Shown here piece by piece: positions 1-8,486 of a DNA stretch of 64,000 bases. The notes under the pieces are model-generated. The model saw only the letters and a list, made by a program, of their open reading frames with translations. It was not told the DNA's origin and made no database searches. A program made the translations under genes and the position numbers. Source of the stretch: Allomuricauda sp. M10 (lineage in GTDB: Bacteria; Bacteroidota; Bacteroidia; Flavobacteriales; Flavobacteriaceae); the NCBI RefSeq assembly GCF_020782875.1, contig NZ_JAJGBN010000008.1:42250-106249 (forward strand), in the 5' to 3' direction. Each line of letters starts with the position of its first letter. The first letter of the stretch is position 1.

Positions 1-1
1 A

Positions 2-658
2 AAAAACCTGAACAAATATTTCCATGAACCCCAAACGTTCCATGTATTAAAGGACATTTCCTTCGATATAAAAAAAGGGGAGTTTTTGGCCCTGACCGGG
101 AAATCCGGCTCCGGAAAATCGACCCTATTGTACATCCTTTCCACCATGGACACCACTTATGAAGGTTCCCTGACTATCAACGGATTAACCTTGACAGGAA
201 AGGCACAGAACGAGCTGGCAGCTTTTAGGAACGAGCACATTGGTTTTGTATTCCAATTCCATTATTTACTTCCTGAATTTTCGGCATTGGACAACGTAAT
301 GCTCCCTGCATTGAAATTGGAAAAAAAATCATCGGAAGAAATAGAGGAAAGTGCCATGGGCAATCTAAAACTTTTGGGGTTGGAAGACCAGGCCCTCAAG
401 CCTGCCAATAAACTTTCAGGAGGGCAACAACAGCGTGTAGCCATTGCCAGGGCACTCATCAATGAACCTACTATTATCATGGGTGATGAACCTACTGGAA
501 ACCTAGATTCGAAGAATACGCAGATTGTTTTCGACATTTTCAGGGAATTGGCCAAAGAAAGGGGCCAGACCATTATCGCAGTAACGCATGATGATGATTT
601 TGCCGCCAATTGCGACCGAACATTAGAATTGATGGACGGTAAATTGATCCACCAGTAA
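2..658 (+). CDS. ABC transporter ATP-binding protein, LolD/MacB type (5' end outside window)
   Basis: ATPase of a LolD/MacB-class ABC transporter, which energises lipoprotein release or export across the inner membrane. The frame is open to the left edge, so the first residues are missing; 218 residues are visible. Walker A GKSGSGKST lies at visible residues 33-41, the signature LSGGQQQ at about 138-144, and Walker B followed by DEPTGNLD at about 162-169, with the switch histidine in VTHD. The GNLDSKN D-loop form and small size are typical of the LolD/MacB/FtsE group. An internal TTG at 86 is not the start, because homologous sequence (LKDISFDIKKGE) continues upstream. The membrane partner is not in the window, so the substrate cannot be fixed. 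It ends 5 bp before the next gene on the same strand. Confidence 0.9.
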   Translation, partial: KNLNKYFHEPQTFHVLKDISFDIKKGEFLALTGKSGSGKSTLLYILSTMDTTYEGSLTINGLTLTGKAQNELAAFRNEHIGFVFQFHYLLPEFSALDNVMLPALKLEKKSSEEIEESAMGNLKLLGLEDQALKPANKLSGGQQQRVAIARALINEPTIIMGDEPTGNLDSKNTQIVFDIFRELAKERGQTIIAVTHDDDFAANCDRTLELMDGKLIHQ

Positions 659-663
659 ACCAC

Positions 664-1545
664 ATGAACAGAAACATTACCAAAAGCCTCATTGTTATCT
701 CCCTTTCCTTGTTAGGTTTTAAAGGAACAGGACAGGAGAAATCACCCATTTATGTAAAATATGGCCTATCTACTTTAAAAGATGTGGATTCCGGGCATAT
801 TTCGCATTTGGAAGGTCAGTTGGTTTTCCCGATTCTTAAAGAAAAAGGGGTTGGATTGGCCACAGGAATAGCGCCTCAAGCCTTGTTGCTTGAAAATCTT
901 CCCATGGAAATCGGAACTAGATTATTTGAACTAGGAATACCCATAGTAGCCAAATTAAAAGGGAATGGACGAAATGAATATTTCCTTGCTGGTAAAATTT
1001 CCCTGAACAGCGACCTGGAAAACATTACAATACGCGATATAATCTTCGGTATGGGAGTTGGGATGCAAAGAAAATTCTCCGATGACCTGACCTTGGGAAT
1101 TGGGTTGGGATATGCCCATCAGTTCTTTGGAAATCAATTGATCCCCCTTTTGGATTTTGATTATCGGATAACTCATAAGCTTTCCATTTATGGCCGATTT
1201 CCCATGCAGGGAACCTTGGCATATTCATCAAGTATAAAAAGCACTTTGGGACTGGAGTGGAACCTTAATGCTTCCAGCTATGGAATTGGGAAGGAAACGG
1301 ATGAGGGCTCTTTTGTGCGCGTTCGAAATTTGAACGGCGGCCTTTTTTATTCGTACCAACTTCTTGAACATTGGAAAGTAAAAATTACCGGGGGAATGGG
1401 TGCGCAAAAATTTGAATCGTTCCAAAATAAACAAACTGGAACGTGGACGATCATTACCATTCCGTTATCCGACCGTGAAGAACCCCTTGAAACCTATACC
1501 AACCGCGCCATGCAATTCCAAATTGGTCTGTTGTATGCTTTTTAG
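664..1545 (+). CDS. secreted outer-membrane protein of unknown function, probable beta-barrel
   Basis: The product has 293 residues and starts with a Sec-type signal (charged start, hydrophobic LIVISLSLLG, likely cleavage near residue 23-24, before QEK). The rest is rich in alternating hydrophobic and polar stretches with many glycines and aromatics. It ends LLYAF, where the terminal aromatic residue is typical of outer-membrane barrels. No named family was recognised. It sits 5 bp after the ABC ATPase gene and may be co-transcribed with it, but no functional link can be shown. A hairpin with a T-rich tail follows at 1598. Confidence 0.6.
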   Translation: MNRNITKSLIVISLSLLGFKGTGQEKSPIYVKYGLSTLKDVDSGHISHLEGQLVFPILKEKGVGLATGIAPQALLLENLPMEIGTRLFELGIPIVAKLKGNGRNEYFLAGKISLNSDLENITIRDIIFGMGVGMQRKFSDDLTLGIGLGYAHQFFGNQLIPLLDFDYRITHKLSIYGRFPMQGTLAYSSSIKSTLGLEWNLNASSYGIGKETDEGSFVRVRNLNGGLFYSYQLLEHWKVKITGGMGAQKFESFQNKQTGTWTIITIPLSDREEPLETYTNRAMQFQIGLLYAF

Positions 1546-1597
1546 CAAAGAGAAGCATTATCAAAAATAGTTTCGTTTGTTTGTTAGTTGAGATGTT

Positions 1598-1637
1598 TGC
1601 CCTGGGAACTTGGAGTCCCGGGGCATTTGCTTTTTGG
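1598..1637 (+). terminator. probable intrinsic terminator of the 664-1545 gene
   Basis: Ten-base stem TGCCCTGGGA (1598-1607) pairs with TCCCGGGGCA (1616-1625), with one G-T pair and an 8-nt loop, followed by a T-rich stretch. It lies between two convergent genes. Confidence 0.55.
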
Positions 1638-1662
1638 CCAATCCAGTTTCCTTGGATATTGC

Positions 1663-1704
1663 TCAAACAAAAACCCGGATGCCGAACAAACGGCACCCAG
1701 GTTT
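1663..1704 (-). terminator. probable intrinsic terminator of the 1728-2489 gene
   Basis: Interrupted 14-base stem 1671-1684 / 1691-1704 (AAACC, GG and TGCCG pair with their complements; two mismatches), loop AACAAA. Read on the minus strand it is followed by GGGTTTTTGTTTG, a good U-tract. Confidence 0.5.
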
Positions 1705-1727
1705 TAAGCAAACTTAGAGAATCGAAA

Positions 1728-2489
1728 TTAATCTTCAGAAATACTCATGTTATCCAAATCAACATAGAAAATTTCCCCGCTATCGAAGGTTACTTTTGCT
1801 TGATCTTCATTCAGAAATTCCACGGTCCCTTCATAGGTATACGTTACATTGGAATAACTGTAGGCCTGCTCTAAAGTAAAGTTGGCAGCACCTGCAAATA
1901 TTTTGTTGGATTCCTTGGAGACCAAAACCCCATCAATATCACTATCAAAAGTAAAACGGTAGGTTTCGCCATTAAAATTGGATTCCCACTCACCTTCCCG
2001 CTGATAACTCCCGACATAGATTTCATCTGAACTGGTTTCTTCCAAACCTGAAATATCAAAAGTTAAATCAATATCGTGGTCATAATCAAACCTTAGGGAT
2101 TTTAATTGTTGGGTAGCTTTAAGATCATAATCCACTGAAACTTCGGGACCACAAGACCAAATGTATTCCTCTTGATAGTTGTACTCATAACTGATGTATC
2201 CTGTAATAGTCTCATCATAATGGGTATCGTTATCTTGATATAACACTCCACATTCATTGTTTTCCTGAATTTCATTACTGGCCCAATTCATATTGGCTAC
2301 CATACCATAGGTACTGTAAGCCAGCGAAACCGCAACTGCCTCCTCAGCATCTTCATAAGCATAATATCTGGTGATGACGATGATCTCATCGTCGTCATCA
2401 CAGCTTTGCATAAAAGCTGCCAAAAGCAAGAAAGTGGACCATAGCAGCAGGAGCAATATTCTTTTAATCATAATTTTCCTTGTTTCCAT
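1728..2489 (-). CDS. surface-type lipoprotein of unknown function
   Basis: 253 residues with a lipoprotein signal: hydrophobic LLLLLWSTFLLLAAF followed by a lipobox ending in Cys (MQSC) and then DDDDE. A run of acidic residues right after the lipidated cysteine resembles the Bacteroidota lipoprotein export signal for surface display. The mature part is acidic, rich in Tyr, Asp and Ser, and has no domain I recognise. Two starts are possible: the ATG at 2489 or the ATG at 2471 (MIKRIL), which gives a more normal signal peptide. It starts 3 bp after the stop of the 2493-2936 gene, so the two form an operon. Confidence 0.7.
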   Translation of the reverse strand: METRKIMIKRILLLLLWSTFLLLAAFMQSCDDDDEIIVITRYYAYEDAEEAVAVSLAYSTYGMVANMNWASNEIQENNECGVLYQDNDTHYDETITGYISYEYNYQEEYIWSCGPEVSVDYDLKATQQLKSLRFDYDHDIDLTFDISGLEETSSDEIYVGSYQREGEWESNFNGETYRFTFDSDIDGVLVSKESNKIFAGAANFTLEQAYSYSNVTYTYEGTVEFLNEDQAKVTFDSGEIFYVDLDNMSISED

Positions 2490-2492
2490 GTT

Positions 2493-2936
2493 TTATGATT
2501 TTGTGTATCCTACAACTTCGTATTTCACCAAATTCTCTACCAACACCTTTTTATAGATTACATCACCGAACTCATAATATTCGCGATCATCTATTATGGT
2601 CATATGTGCACCATCTGGAAGATTGGGCACTATGGTTCCGACTGGTGGCAGTACAACTTTATAGGAATCAGACTGCTCTATCCTCACATAAAAAACCCCA
2701 TTGGCATAGTAGTAGGGATTACCAGCATAGTACACAGGTGCATAGTAACGGGGAAGTGCAACCGGCGCAACCACAACGGGCCTGGCCACTGGATAAACAT
2801 ACGGTCTTACAACAGGTCTATGGACCACAGTAACCGCTGGCCTTCGCACCACTACCTGTGCACTCAATTCAGGCACAAAGGCCAAAAACAAAATAGGTAT
2901 CACCCACAATTTGGATGCTTGCATGATTCTTTTCAT
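2493..2936 (-). CDS. DUF6515-like secreted protein with Tyr/Pro/Val-rich centre
   Basis: 147 residues: signal peptide (about 1-27, cleavage near LSAQ), then a low-complexity segment dominated by Pro, Val, Arg and Tyr. A conserved-looking end follows, with YYANGVFY, LPPVGTIVPNLPDGA and YYEFGDVIYKKV. This layout (YY-x-G-x-FY, then a P-P-x-G block, then a YY-x-x-G-x-x-Y block) matches small secreted DUF6515-type proteins of Flavobacteria; the family assignment is from memory. Cell-envelope location is likely. It is the first gene of a two-gene operon with the lipoprotein downstream. Confidence 0.65.
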   Translation of the reverse strand: MKRIMQASKLWVIPILFLAFVPELSAQVVVRRPAVTVVHRPVVRPYVYPVARPVVVAPVALPRYYAPVYYAGNPYYYANGVFYVRIEQSDSYKVVLPPVGTIVPNLPDGAHMTIIDDREYYEFGDVIYKKVLVENLVKYEVVGYTKS

Positions 2937-3077
2937 AATGCTACTTTTTTAAGATTCTACAGCAATAATACCTATGCTTTAGGTATGGATCTGACACAAA
3001 TGATGGCAAGTGGACAAATCCATTGTTGAAGTAACATTTTAGGTTCCCGAAGCAATCTGGAACCTTTTAGTAAAGGG

Positions 3078-3842
3078 TCAACGCTCCTTTAACCACCCCA
3101 TGAATACAGGGCTTCTCTTTTTACTGACCAATAAGGTTGATGGAGTTTCCACGAGCATATTCACCTTCATTTTTCTGGCATCATTGGCTTCCGCAGAGGC
3201 CATTGCACTATATGAAATGATATATTGCCTGTTGGCCCTGAAAAACATTTTGGGATCCAAGAGCTGTTCCAATTGTTCCAGGGTATAAGAAAGGACATAG
3301 CTTTTATGGGAAAGGGTATACAATTTGGTGATGCCGTTCTCGGTATAAAAAAAAGCAATATCCACAACTAAGATGGGTATCATCTTATCCTGAAAAGAAA
3401 TCAAAAAACTGCTCCTGTAGGTTTGCAATTGATGATGAACCTTCTGTAAAAGCTCTTGAAAGTATGGGTTGTTCCTGATAAAATGGTCATTTAACTGATG
3501 GTACCTTTTAAGGCTTTCCGAGAGCTTGCCTTCATTGATCGGTTTCAACAAATAGTCAATTCCATTGGTCTCAAAAGCCCGAATGGCATATTCATCATAT
3601 GCGGTACAAAAAATAACGGGACAACTTACACCTACCCTTTTCAACAGTTCAAAACTGAGTCCATCCGCCAATTGGATATCGCTCAAGATCAAATCAGGTT
3701 GTGCATTTTTACCAAACCAAACCAATCCTTCCGAAATGCTATCCACAATGCCCAAAACCTTCAAACCTGGATCTAAGGATTGAATGGTTTCCTCCAGATC
3801 TTTGGCCGTGGCCGGCTCATCTTCAATAATCAAAATATGCAT
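3078..3842 (-). CDS. LytTR-family response regulator
   Basis: 254 residues. An N-terminal receiver domain (about 1-120) has the acidic pair E7/D8, the phosphoacceptor D55 in LILSDIQL, the CTAYDEYA segment and the conserved Lys in YLLKPI. A C-terminal LytTR DNA-binding domain (about 150-250) follows, with the typical FFRANRQYIIS motif. Such regulators pair with LytS/YehU-type kinases. The cognate kinase gene ends 5 bp upstream, so the two are co-transcribed. Target genes cannot be deduced from the window. Confidence 0.92.
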   Translation of the reverse strand: MHILIIEDEPATAKDLEETIQSLDPGLKVLGIVDSISEGLVWFGKNAQPDLILSDIQLADGLSFELLKRVGVSCPVIFCTAYDEYAIRAFETNGIDYLLKPINEGKLSESLKRYHQLNDHFIRNNPYFQELLQKVHHQLQTYRSSFLISFQDKMIPILVVDIAFFYTENGITKLYTLSHKSYVLSYTLEQLEQLLDPKMFFRANRQYIISYSAMASAEANDARKMKVNMLVETPSTLLVSKKRSPVFMGWLKER

Positions 3843-3847
3843 GAAGT

Positions 3848-4858
3848 CTAAATTAAAATGGGCAACAAAACCTTGAACCGCTTATTGTCCTCCTTGATCA
3901 ATATTTCCTTTTGCGCCAATAACCAATACTGCTCTTCCATACTACCCAAACCAAAACCGTGCGATGTCTCCAACGATACTTTGGGCTGGATTTGGTTACT
4001 GACCACGATCATTTGGTTTTCAATGCCAATTTCTATATCCAAGGGTTGGGTTTTGGACACCACATTGTGCTTAACCGCATTCTCCAAAAGCAATTGCAAT
4101 GTCAATGGAGGTATTCTGGTCTGGATGTAGGGTTCGGTGATATTCACCGTAACCCTGATATTCTGTTTGAACCTGACCTTCAACAAAAAAATATAGGCAT
4201 CTATAAAATCGAGTTCTTCCTTTAAACTTACCGTTTGGTGTTCCCTGTGCTGCAACAGATACCGATATACTTCCGCCAACCGTATCACAAAGTTCACCGC
4301 TCCAGGACTATCCCTTTTGATGACAGAAATAAGGGAGTTGAGCGAATTGAACAAAAAATGGGGGCTCATCTGTTCCTTTAATGAAGACAGGTTGGCTTCC
4401 AACTGTTTTTGCTTCAACTGTTCAATAACAAGGGCACTCCTTTGCTTTTCCTTTAAAACATCCAAATAATTGACCACAAAGGAAATTAAGGCACCAAGCA
4501 TCAGTCCCCGAAAAAGAATGAGTAAGGTATAGCGCATACCCCCCGGGTCCATGATGGGCCTGATGGAAACCCCGACCACGGCCGTGAACAAGAAATTCAA
4601 CAGAAAAGCCAGGATAATAGTGATGCTGGTACAAAAAACAAAGTACAGGGTTCTTTCTTTGGAAAAATTGAATCGGTTACTTTCCAGAACCTGATGACAA
4701 ATAAACCAGCATAATAGTGTGATGATCAAATTATAGCTGATGGACCTGGCGAACAAATTCACTTCATCCGTAGAAAAATGGAGCAGTATGGGCAACGATC
4801 CAACTACCGATAAAATCACCGAAAACGGGATTCCTATGCTCCAATTCACCTTTTTCAT
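3848..4858 (-). CDS. LytS/YehU-type sensor histidine kinase
   Basis: 336 residues from the ATG at 4858 (MKKVNWSIG); a longer frame to 4885 exists but adds residues without homologous look. There are four hydrophobic membrane segments in the first about 135 residues, then a short coiled linker. The His_kinase domain has the phosphorylated histidine at about 167 in EQMSPHFLFNSLNSL. A C-terminal HATPase part follows, with LLLENAVKHN as N-box and GFGLGSMEEQ as G-box. No extracellular sensor domain is visible, so the signal is probably sensed within the membrane. It is upstream gene of the kinase-regulator pair. Confidence 0.92.
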   Translation of the reverse strand: MKKVNWSIGIPFSVILSVVGSLPILLHFSTDEVNLFARSISYNLIITLLCWFICHQVLESNRFNFSKERTLYFVFCTSITIILAFLLNFLFTAVVGVSIRPIMDPGGMRYTLLILFRGLMLGALISFVVNYLDVLKEKQRSALVIEQLKQKQLEANLSSLKEQMSPHFLFNSLNSLISVIKRDSPGAVNFVIRLAEVYRYLLQHREHQTVSLKEELDFIDAYIFLLKVRFKQNIRVTVNITEPYIQTRIPPLTLQLLLENAVKHNVVSKTQPLDIEIGIENQMIVVSNQIQPKVSLETSHGFGLGSMEEQYWLLAQKEILIKEDNKRFKVLLPILI

Positions 4859-5125
4859 CGGGCAAAAGTAGTGGGCTAAACCCATGATCGATCAAACTTT
4901 CAATTCCAGGCAGTAGATTATTGAGGTGAAGCATCCTAATTTCAGGTTGAAGTGCAATTGGACCATCAAAAGCAATGCTCAATTAATTTTATTGGGCGAT
5001 TTCCCCTAAACGCCCCTTTTGGTTTCTTTAACCAACAATTCAGCCGCTTCAATTTCTTTTCAAATGCCAATAGTATTCTCCTACTCTACTTTTACCAAGG
5101 TTTATTGATTTAATACTTTCAAAAA

Positions 5126-5770
5126 ATGAAAAAAATTTGGTTTTTGGCCGCTTTGGCTTTCACTTTTACAGGATTACATGCACAGCAACAATCAGGTTAT
5201 TACCCCATTTACAGCATTCATGACCCCCATTTTGGACTCACTTTCGGTCCACAAGCAACAAGCTTCTACAGCGATCCGTACGATTCTGAATTTCAATTCG
5301 GTTTTTTTATCGGAGGCTCCTTTAGTTTGCCCTTGGGCAAAAGAATTGGCTTGGAACCGCAAATCCTGTACACAAGAAAAGGCGGAAAAGGCGATTTCTA
5401 TATCAACAACTTTTACGACGGTACAATTCGGTTTAAATTACATTATATTGAAACCCCACTTTTGGTCAACATACACACCAAAAGTGTTGTGGATATTGTT
5501 TTAGGAGGATATGCCGGCTTTTTATTGGATAGCAATTTTGATTATGGCACTCCTTACTACATAGGCTATGGGGAACTGGACAATGACCAATTTGAAAAAA
5601 TAGATCTAGGTCTGGTTGCCGGCATCGGAATTAATCTGCCCCATGGGAAAATCTTGTTCAAATACAATCACGGATTGACCGATGTGGCCAAGGAAGGCAA
5701 TGCCTATCTTTTTTTGGAAGGCGCCAAAAACCATGGATTTTCCTTCTCTTACATAGGGTATTTACGCTAA
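5126..5770 (+). CDS. porin-family outer-membrane beta-barrel protein (PorT-like)
   Basis: 214 residues with a clear signal peptide (MKKIWFLAALAFTFTGLHAQ). The rest is a small beta-barrel of the outer-membrane beta-barrel type, with alternating pattern, a GLEPQILYTRKGG strand typical of the family, and LHYIETPLLV. Proteins of this type are common in Flavobacteria and mostly uncharacterised. It is a single gene with about 270 bp of non-coding DNA before it and a hairpin plus tRNA-Leu after it. Confidence 0.8.
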   Translation: MKKIWFLAALAFTFTGLHAQQQSGYYPIYSIHDPHFGLTFGPQATSFYSDPYDSEFQFGFFIGGSFSLPLGKRIGLEPQILYTRKGGKGDFYINNFYDGTIRFKLHYIETPLLVNIHTKSVVDIVLGGYAGFLLDSNFDYGTPYYIGYGELDNDQFEKIDLGLVAGIGINLPHGKILFKYNHGLTDVAKEGNAYLFLEGAKNHGFSFSYIGYLR

Positions 5771-5814
5771 TGGTAAAAACCGGATTTCTATCTTTTCCAT
5801 TGTTGCAAAACAAT

Positions 5815-5822
5815 TATATTTG
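5815..5822 (+). promoter_or_regulatory. candidate -7 box of the tRNA-Leu promoter
   Basis: TATATTTG matches the Bacteroidota sigma-A -7 consensus TAnnTTTG and lies about 50 bp before the tRNA. No TTG is found at the ideal -33 distance. Confidence 0.4.
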
Positions 5823-5829
5823 CAATCCG

Positions 5830-5860
5830 AAAGTTAAGTGCTTTGCTTAACTTTTTTTGT
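5830..5860 (+). terminator. hairpin with T-run between porin gene and tRNA-Leu
   Basis: AAAGTTAAG (5830-5838) pairs perfectly with CTTAACTTT (5846-5854) around a 7-nt loop and runs into seven or more Ts. Best read as the terminator of the 5126-5770 gene, but it begins almost exactly where the promoter box at 5815 would start transcription. Confidence 0.5.
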
Positions 5861-5871
5861 TTTCTACATTG

Positions 5872-5955
5872 GCCCACGTGGTGAAATTGGTAGACACGCC
5901 ATCTTGAGGGGGTGGTGTTCGTAAGGACGTGCTGGTTCGAATCCAGTCGTGGGCA
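5872..5955 (+). tRNA. tRNA-Leu (anticodon GAG)
   Basis: 84 nt class II tRNA. Acceptor stem GCCCACG (5872-5878) pairs with CGTGGGC (5948-5954), discriminator A at 5955. Anticodon stem CCATC/GGTGG (5899-5903, 5911-5915) holds loop TTGAGGG with anticodon GAG at 5906-5908. A long variable arm (GTTC-GTAA-GGAC) and a T-arm CTGG-TTCGAAT-CCAG are present. CCA is not encoded. It reads CUC/CUU leucine codons. Confidence 0.95.
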
Positions 5956-5956
5956 C

Positions 5957-5985
5957 AAAACCGCAAATTATTGCGGTTTTTTTTG
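5957..5985 (+). terminator. intrinsic terminator of tRNA-Leu
   Basis: Perfect 10-bp stem AAAACCGCAA / TTGCGGTTTT with loop ATTA, followed by TTTTG, directly behind the tRNA. Confidence 0.85.
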
Positions 5986-6094
5986 TTTTCATTCTTTTCC
6001 ATTCCTTCCTAAACAAAATCCAATCAAAATTTCAGGTTTTATATCCTCTCCCTAAATTTTAAGACAAAAAAATAGGTTGGCATCGTTTAAATTG

Positions 6095-6102
6095 TAAATT
6101 TG
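6095..6102 (+). promoter_or_regulatory. -7 box of the carotenoid operon promoter with flanking GTTTAA repeats
   Basis: TAAATTTG is a full match to TAnnTTTG. A TTG at 6077-6079 is a possible -33 element but with a short 15-bp spacer. GTTTAA occurs at 6085-6090 and 6102-6107, flanking the box, a plausible operator for the MerR-type repressor encoded next. The box would start transcription near 6109, so the ATG at 6124 and not the TTG at 6100 is the start of that gene. Confidence 0.5.
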
Positions 6103-6123
6103 TTTAACGTTTATGATGAAAAG

Positions 6124-7023
6124 ATGAACAACGTAAAGAAATCTTTCAGCATTAGGGATTTGGAAAATTTGTCGGGAATCAAGGCCCACACCATTCGAAT
6201 TTGGGAAAAACGATATAACCTTTTCAGCCCAGAAAGAACAGATACCAACATCCGCACCTACAATTTGGTGAGCTTGCAAAAGTTGTTGAACGTGACCATG
6301 CTGTACAACAACGGCTATAAAATTTCTAAAATAGCCAAGCTGGACGAAGTCAAGATTCCTACCCTTGTAAGGGAAATAGTGGCCCAAAACAGTGAAAAGA
6401 GCCATGCGCTGAATTCACTCAAACTATCCATGCTCAATTTTGATCAGGCACTTTTTTTGAAGACCTACAACAGCCTACTTCAAGATCGCACATTTACCCA
6501 AATCTTCAAGGAGGTTTTTATTCCTTTTTTGAATGAATTGGGACTCTTATGGCAGACACACACCATAAGTCCTGCCCATGAACATTTTGTTTCCAACTTG
6601 ATCAAACAGAAAATCTACATCCATACAGAACAGGTACAGCTGAACGAACCTACACAAAAAGATCAGGTTTTTGTATTGTTCCTTCCTGAAAACGAAATTC
6701 ATGAAATTGGCTTGTTGTACATCAATTATGAACTGGCCAACAAAGGGTACAAAACCATATATCTTGGCCAGACCATGCCTGTAGAAAGTTTGGTGGATCT
6801 ACTTAAATATTACAGTAACATCCGGTTCATTTCTTATTTCACCGTATCCCCGGCTGCCAACGATCTTGAGGATTATTTTAATAGTTTTCAGGAGGTTCTT
6901 GATATGTCCCCTGGTTCTAAATTGTATGTATTGGGTCATCAAATACAGCAGGTTTCTGATAAAAAATTACCAAGTAGTGTCAAGATATTTAGATCAATCA
7001 ACGAACTCTTGGAAACCGTTTAA
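6124..7023 (+). CDS. MerR-family, cobalamin-binding (CarH-like) light-sensing transcriptional regulator
   Basis: 299 residues. An N-terminal MerR helix-turn-helix (about 6-75) has the typical SIRDLENLSGIKAHTIRIWE. A helical and Rossmann-like C-terminal half carries both hallmarks of adenosylcobalamin photoreceptors of the CarH group: W-x9-EH (W143, E153, H154) and E-x-H-x-x-G (E191, H193, G196), whose His is the lower cobalt ligand in CarH. In CarH, dark AdoCbl binding builds a DNA-binding tetramer and light breaks it, freeing carotenoid genes. Here the gene is the first of a unit with crtI (2 bp behind), crtB and crtZ, so control of this operon is the obvious job. The B12 chemistry is inferred from motifs only. 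Confidence 0.87.
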   Translation: MNNVKKSFSIRDLENLSGIKAHTIRIWEKRYNLFSPERTDTNIRTYNLVSLQKLLNVTMLYNNGYKISKIAKLDEVKIPTLVREIVAQNSEKSHALNSLKLSMLNFDQALFLKTYNSLLQDRTFTQIFKEVFIPFLNELGLLWQTHTISPAHEHFVSNLIKQKIYIHTEQVQLNEPTQKDQVFVLFLPENEIHEIGLLYINYELANKGYKTIYLGQTMPVESLVDLLKYYSNIRFISYFTVSPAANDLEDYFNSFQEVLDMSPGSKLYVLGHQIQQVSDKKLPSSVKIFRSINELLETV

Positions 7024-7025
7024 GT

Positions 7026-8486
7026 ATGAAAAAAGCCATCGTTATCGGTTCTGGATTTTCCTCACTGTCTGCCTCTTGTTATTTGGCAAAGGCAGGATTT
7101 GAGGTAGAAATCTATGAAAAGAACGATACGGTGGGCGGCAGGGCCAGACAATTGATCAAGGAGGGTTTTACTTTTGACATCGGTCCGAGCTGGTATTGGA
7201 TGCCCGATATTTTTGACAAATTCTTCAACGACTTTGGAAAAAAAACTTCTGATTACTACCAGTTGGACAAACTGAGCCCGGCCTATAAAATATTTTTTGA
7301 GGACGACACGCTGACCATTGGGGATTGCATGGAAGCCATCTGTGAGGAATTTGAACGTATTGAAGCAGGCAGCAGTGAACACCTCAGACGATTTATCGGG
7401 CAGGCTCAAGAAAACTATGACATTGCCATCAACAAGGTGGTACTCCGACCCGGACTCTCCCCTTTGGAACTGGTTACAAAGGAAACCGTTCTTCGGGTGG
7501 ACCAGTTTTTCAAAACCATCAGTCAAGAGGTTCGTAAGCGGTTTAAAAACCCGAAGCTCGTTTCCACATTGGAATTTCCCGTATTGTTTTTGGGTGCCAA
7601 ACCGAGCAATACCCCATCCTTTTACAATTTCATGAACTTTGCCGATTTTGGCCTGGGCACCTGGCATCCCAAAGGTGGTATGTACGAGATCATCAAAGCC
7701 ATGAAAAATCTGGCTGAGGAACTTGGGGTAAAAATCCATACCAACAGTCCCGTTACCCATATTTTGGTGTCAGATGGGGAAGTAATCGGTATCCGAAGCA
7801 AAGGAAACAATCAATTGGCCGATTATGTGATCAGCGGAGCGGATTACCATCATTCGGAAACGCTTTTGGACCAAAAATACCGTCAATATTCAGAAGAATA
7901 CTGGGAGAACAAGACGTACGCGCCTTCCTCGCTACTTTTCTATATCGGTTTCAACAAAAAGTTGAAAAACATTGACCACCACAATCTGTTCTTTGATACC
8001 GATTTTGAAAAACATGCCCAGGAAATTTACGATGAACCCCAATGGCCGAGCAATCCGTTGTTCTATGCCAATTTTCCTTCGGTAACCGATAGCACCATGG
8101 CTCCCCAGGATTGTGAAACCGGTTTTTTCTTGGTCCCCATTGCACCGGGATTGGAGGATACACCTGAATTGAGAAACCAATATTTCGACATAGTGATGGA
8201 TCGGTTTGAAAGACTGACCCATCAACAAATTAAAAATGCCATTGTTTTTAAGGAGAGTTTCTGTGTAAACGATTTTGTGGAACAGTACAATTCTTACAAG
8301 GGCAACGCTTACGGTCTGGCCAATACGTTGCGGCAGACTGCCTTTTTACGACCTAACCTAAAAAGTAGTAAGGTAAAGAACCTGTTCTTTACCGGTCAGC
8401 TCACCGTTCCGGGACCAGGAGTGCCACCGTCCCTGATTTCTGGTAAACTGGTGGCCGATCTAATCACCAAAGAAGTAAAAAGATGA
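7026..8486 (+). CDS. crtI: phytoene desaturase
   Basis: 486 residues, the usual CrtI length. The N-terminal FAD-binding fold VIGSGFSSLSASCYLA is followed by an acidic strand end (YEKND) and the GGRAR motif. The C-terminal CrtI signature region, with FTGQLTVPGPGVPPSL near residues 458-473, is clear. The enzyme introduces double bonds into phytoene to make neurosporene or lycopene at the membrane. The start ATG is 2 bp after the regulator stop, and the 3' end overlaps crtB by 4 bp (ATGA), implying translational coupling. A CrtD- or CrtN-type relative is possible, but the neighbour crtB favours CrtI. Confidence 0.93.
   Translation: MKKAIVIGSGFSSLSASCYLAKAGFEVEIYEKNDTVGGRARQLIKEGFTFDIGPSWYWMPDIFDKFFNDFGKKTSDYYQLDKLSPAYKIFFEDDTLTIGDCMEAICEEFERIEAGSSEHLRRFIGQAQENYDIAINKVVLRPGLSPLELVTKETVLRVDQFFKTISQEVRKRFKNPKLVSTLEFPVLFLGAKPSNTPSFYNFMNFADFGLGTWHPKGGMYEIIKAMKNLAEELGVKIHTNSPVTHILVSDGEVIGIRSKGNNQLADYVISGADYHHSETLLDQKYRQYSEEYWENKTYAPSSLLFYIGFNKKLKNIDHHNLFFDTDFEKHAQEIYDEPQWPSNPLFYANFPSVTDSTMAPQDCETGFFLVPIAPGLEDTPELRNQYFDIVMDRFERLTHQQIKNAIVFKESFCVNDFVEQYNSYKGNAYGLANTLRQTAFLRPNLKSSKVKNLFFTGQLTVPGPGVPPSLISGKLVADLITKEVKR

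Noticed and set aside
2371..3029. Plus-strand frames opposite the DUF6515 and lipoprotein genes
   Set aside because: They are shadows of the minus-strand genes, with unnatural amino-acid composition.
3041..3065. Inverted repeat AGGTTCC / GGAACCT after the LytTR regulator gene
   Set aside because: No U-tract on the minus strand, so it is not convincing as the terminator of that gene.
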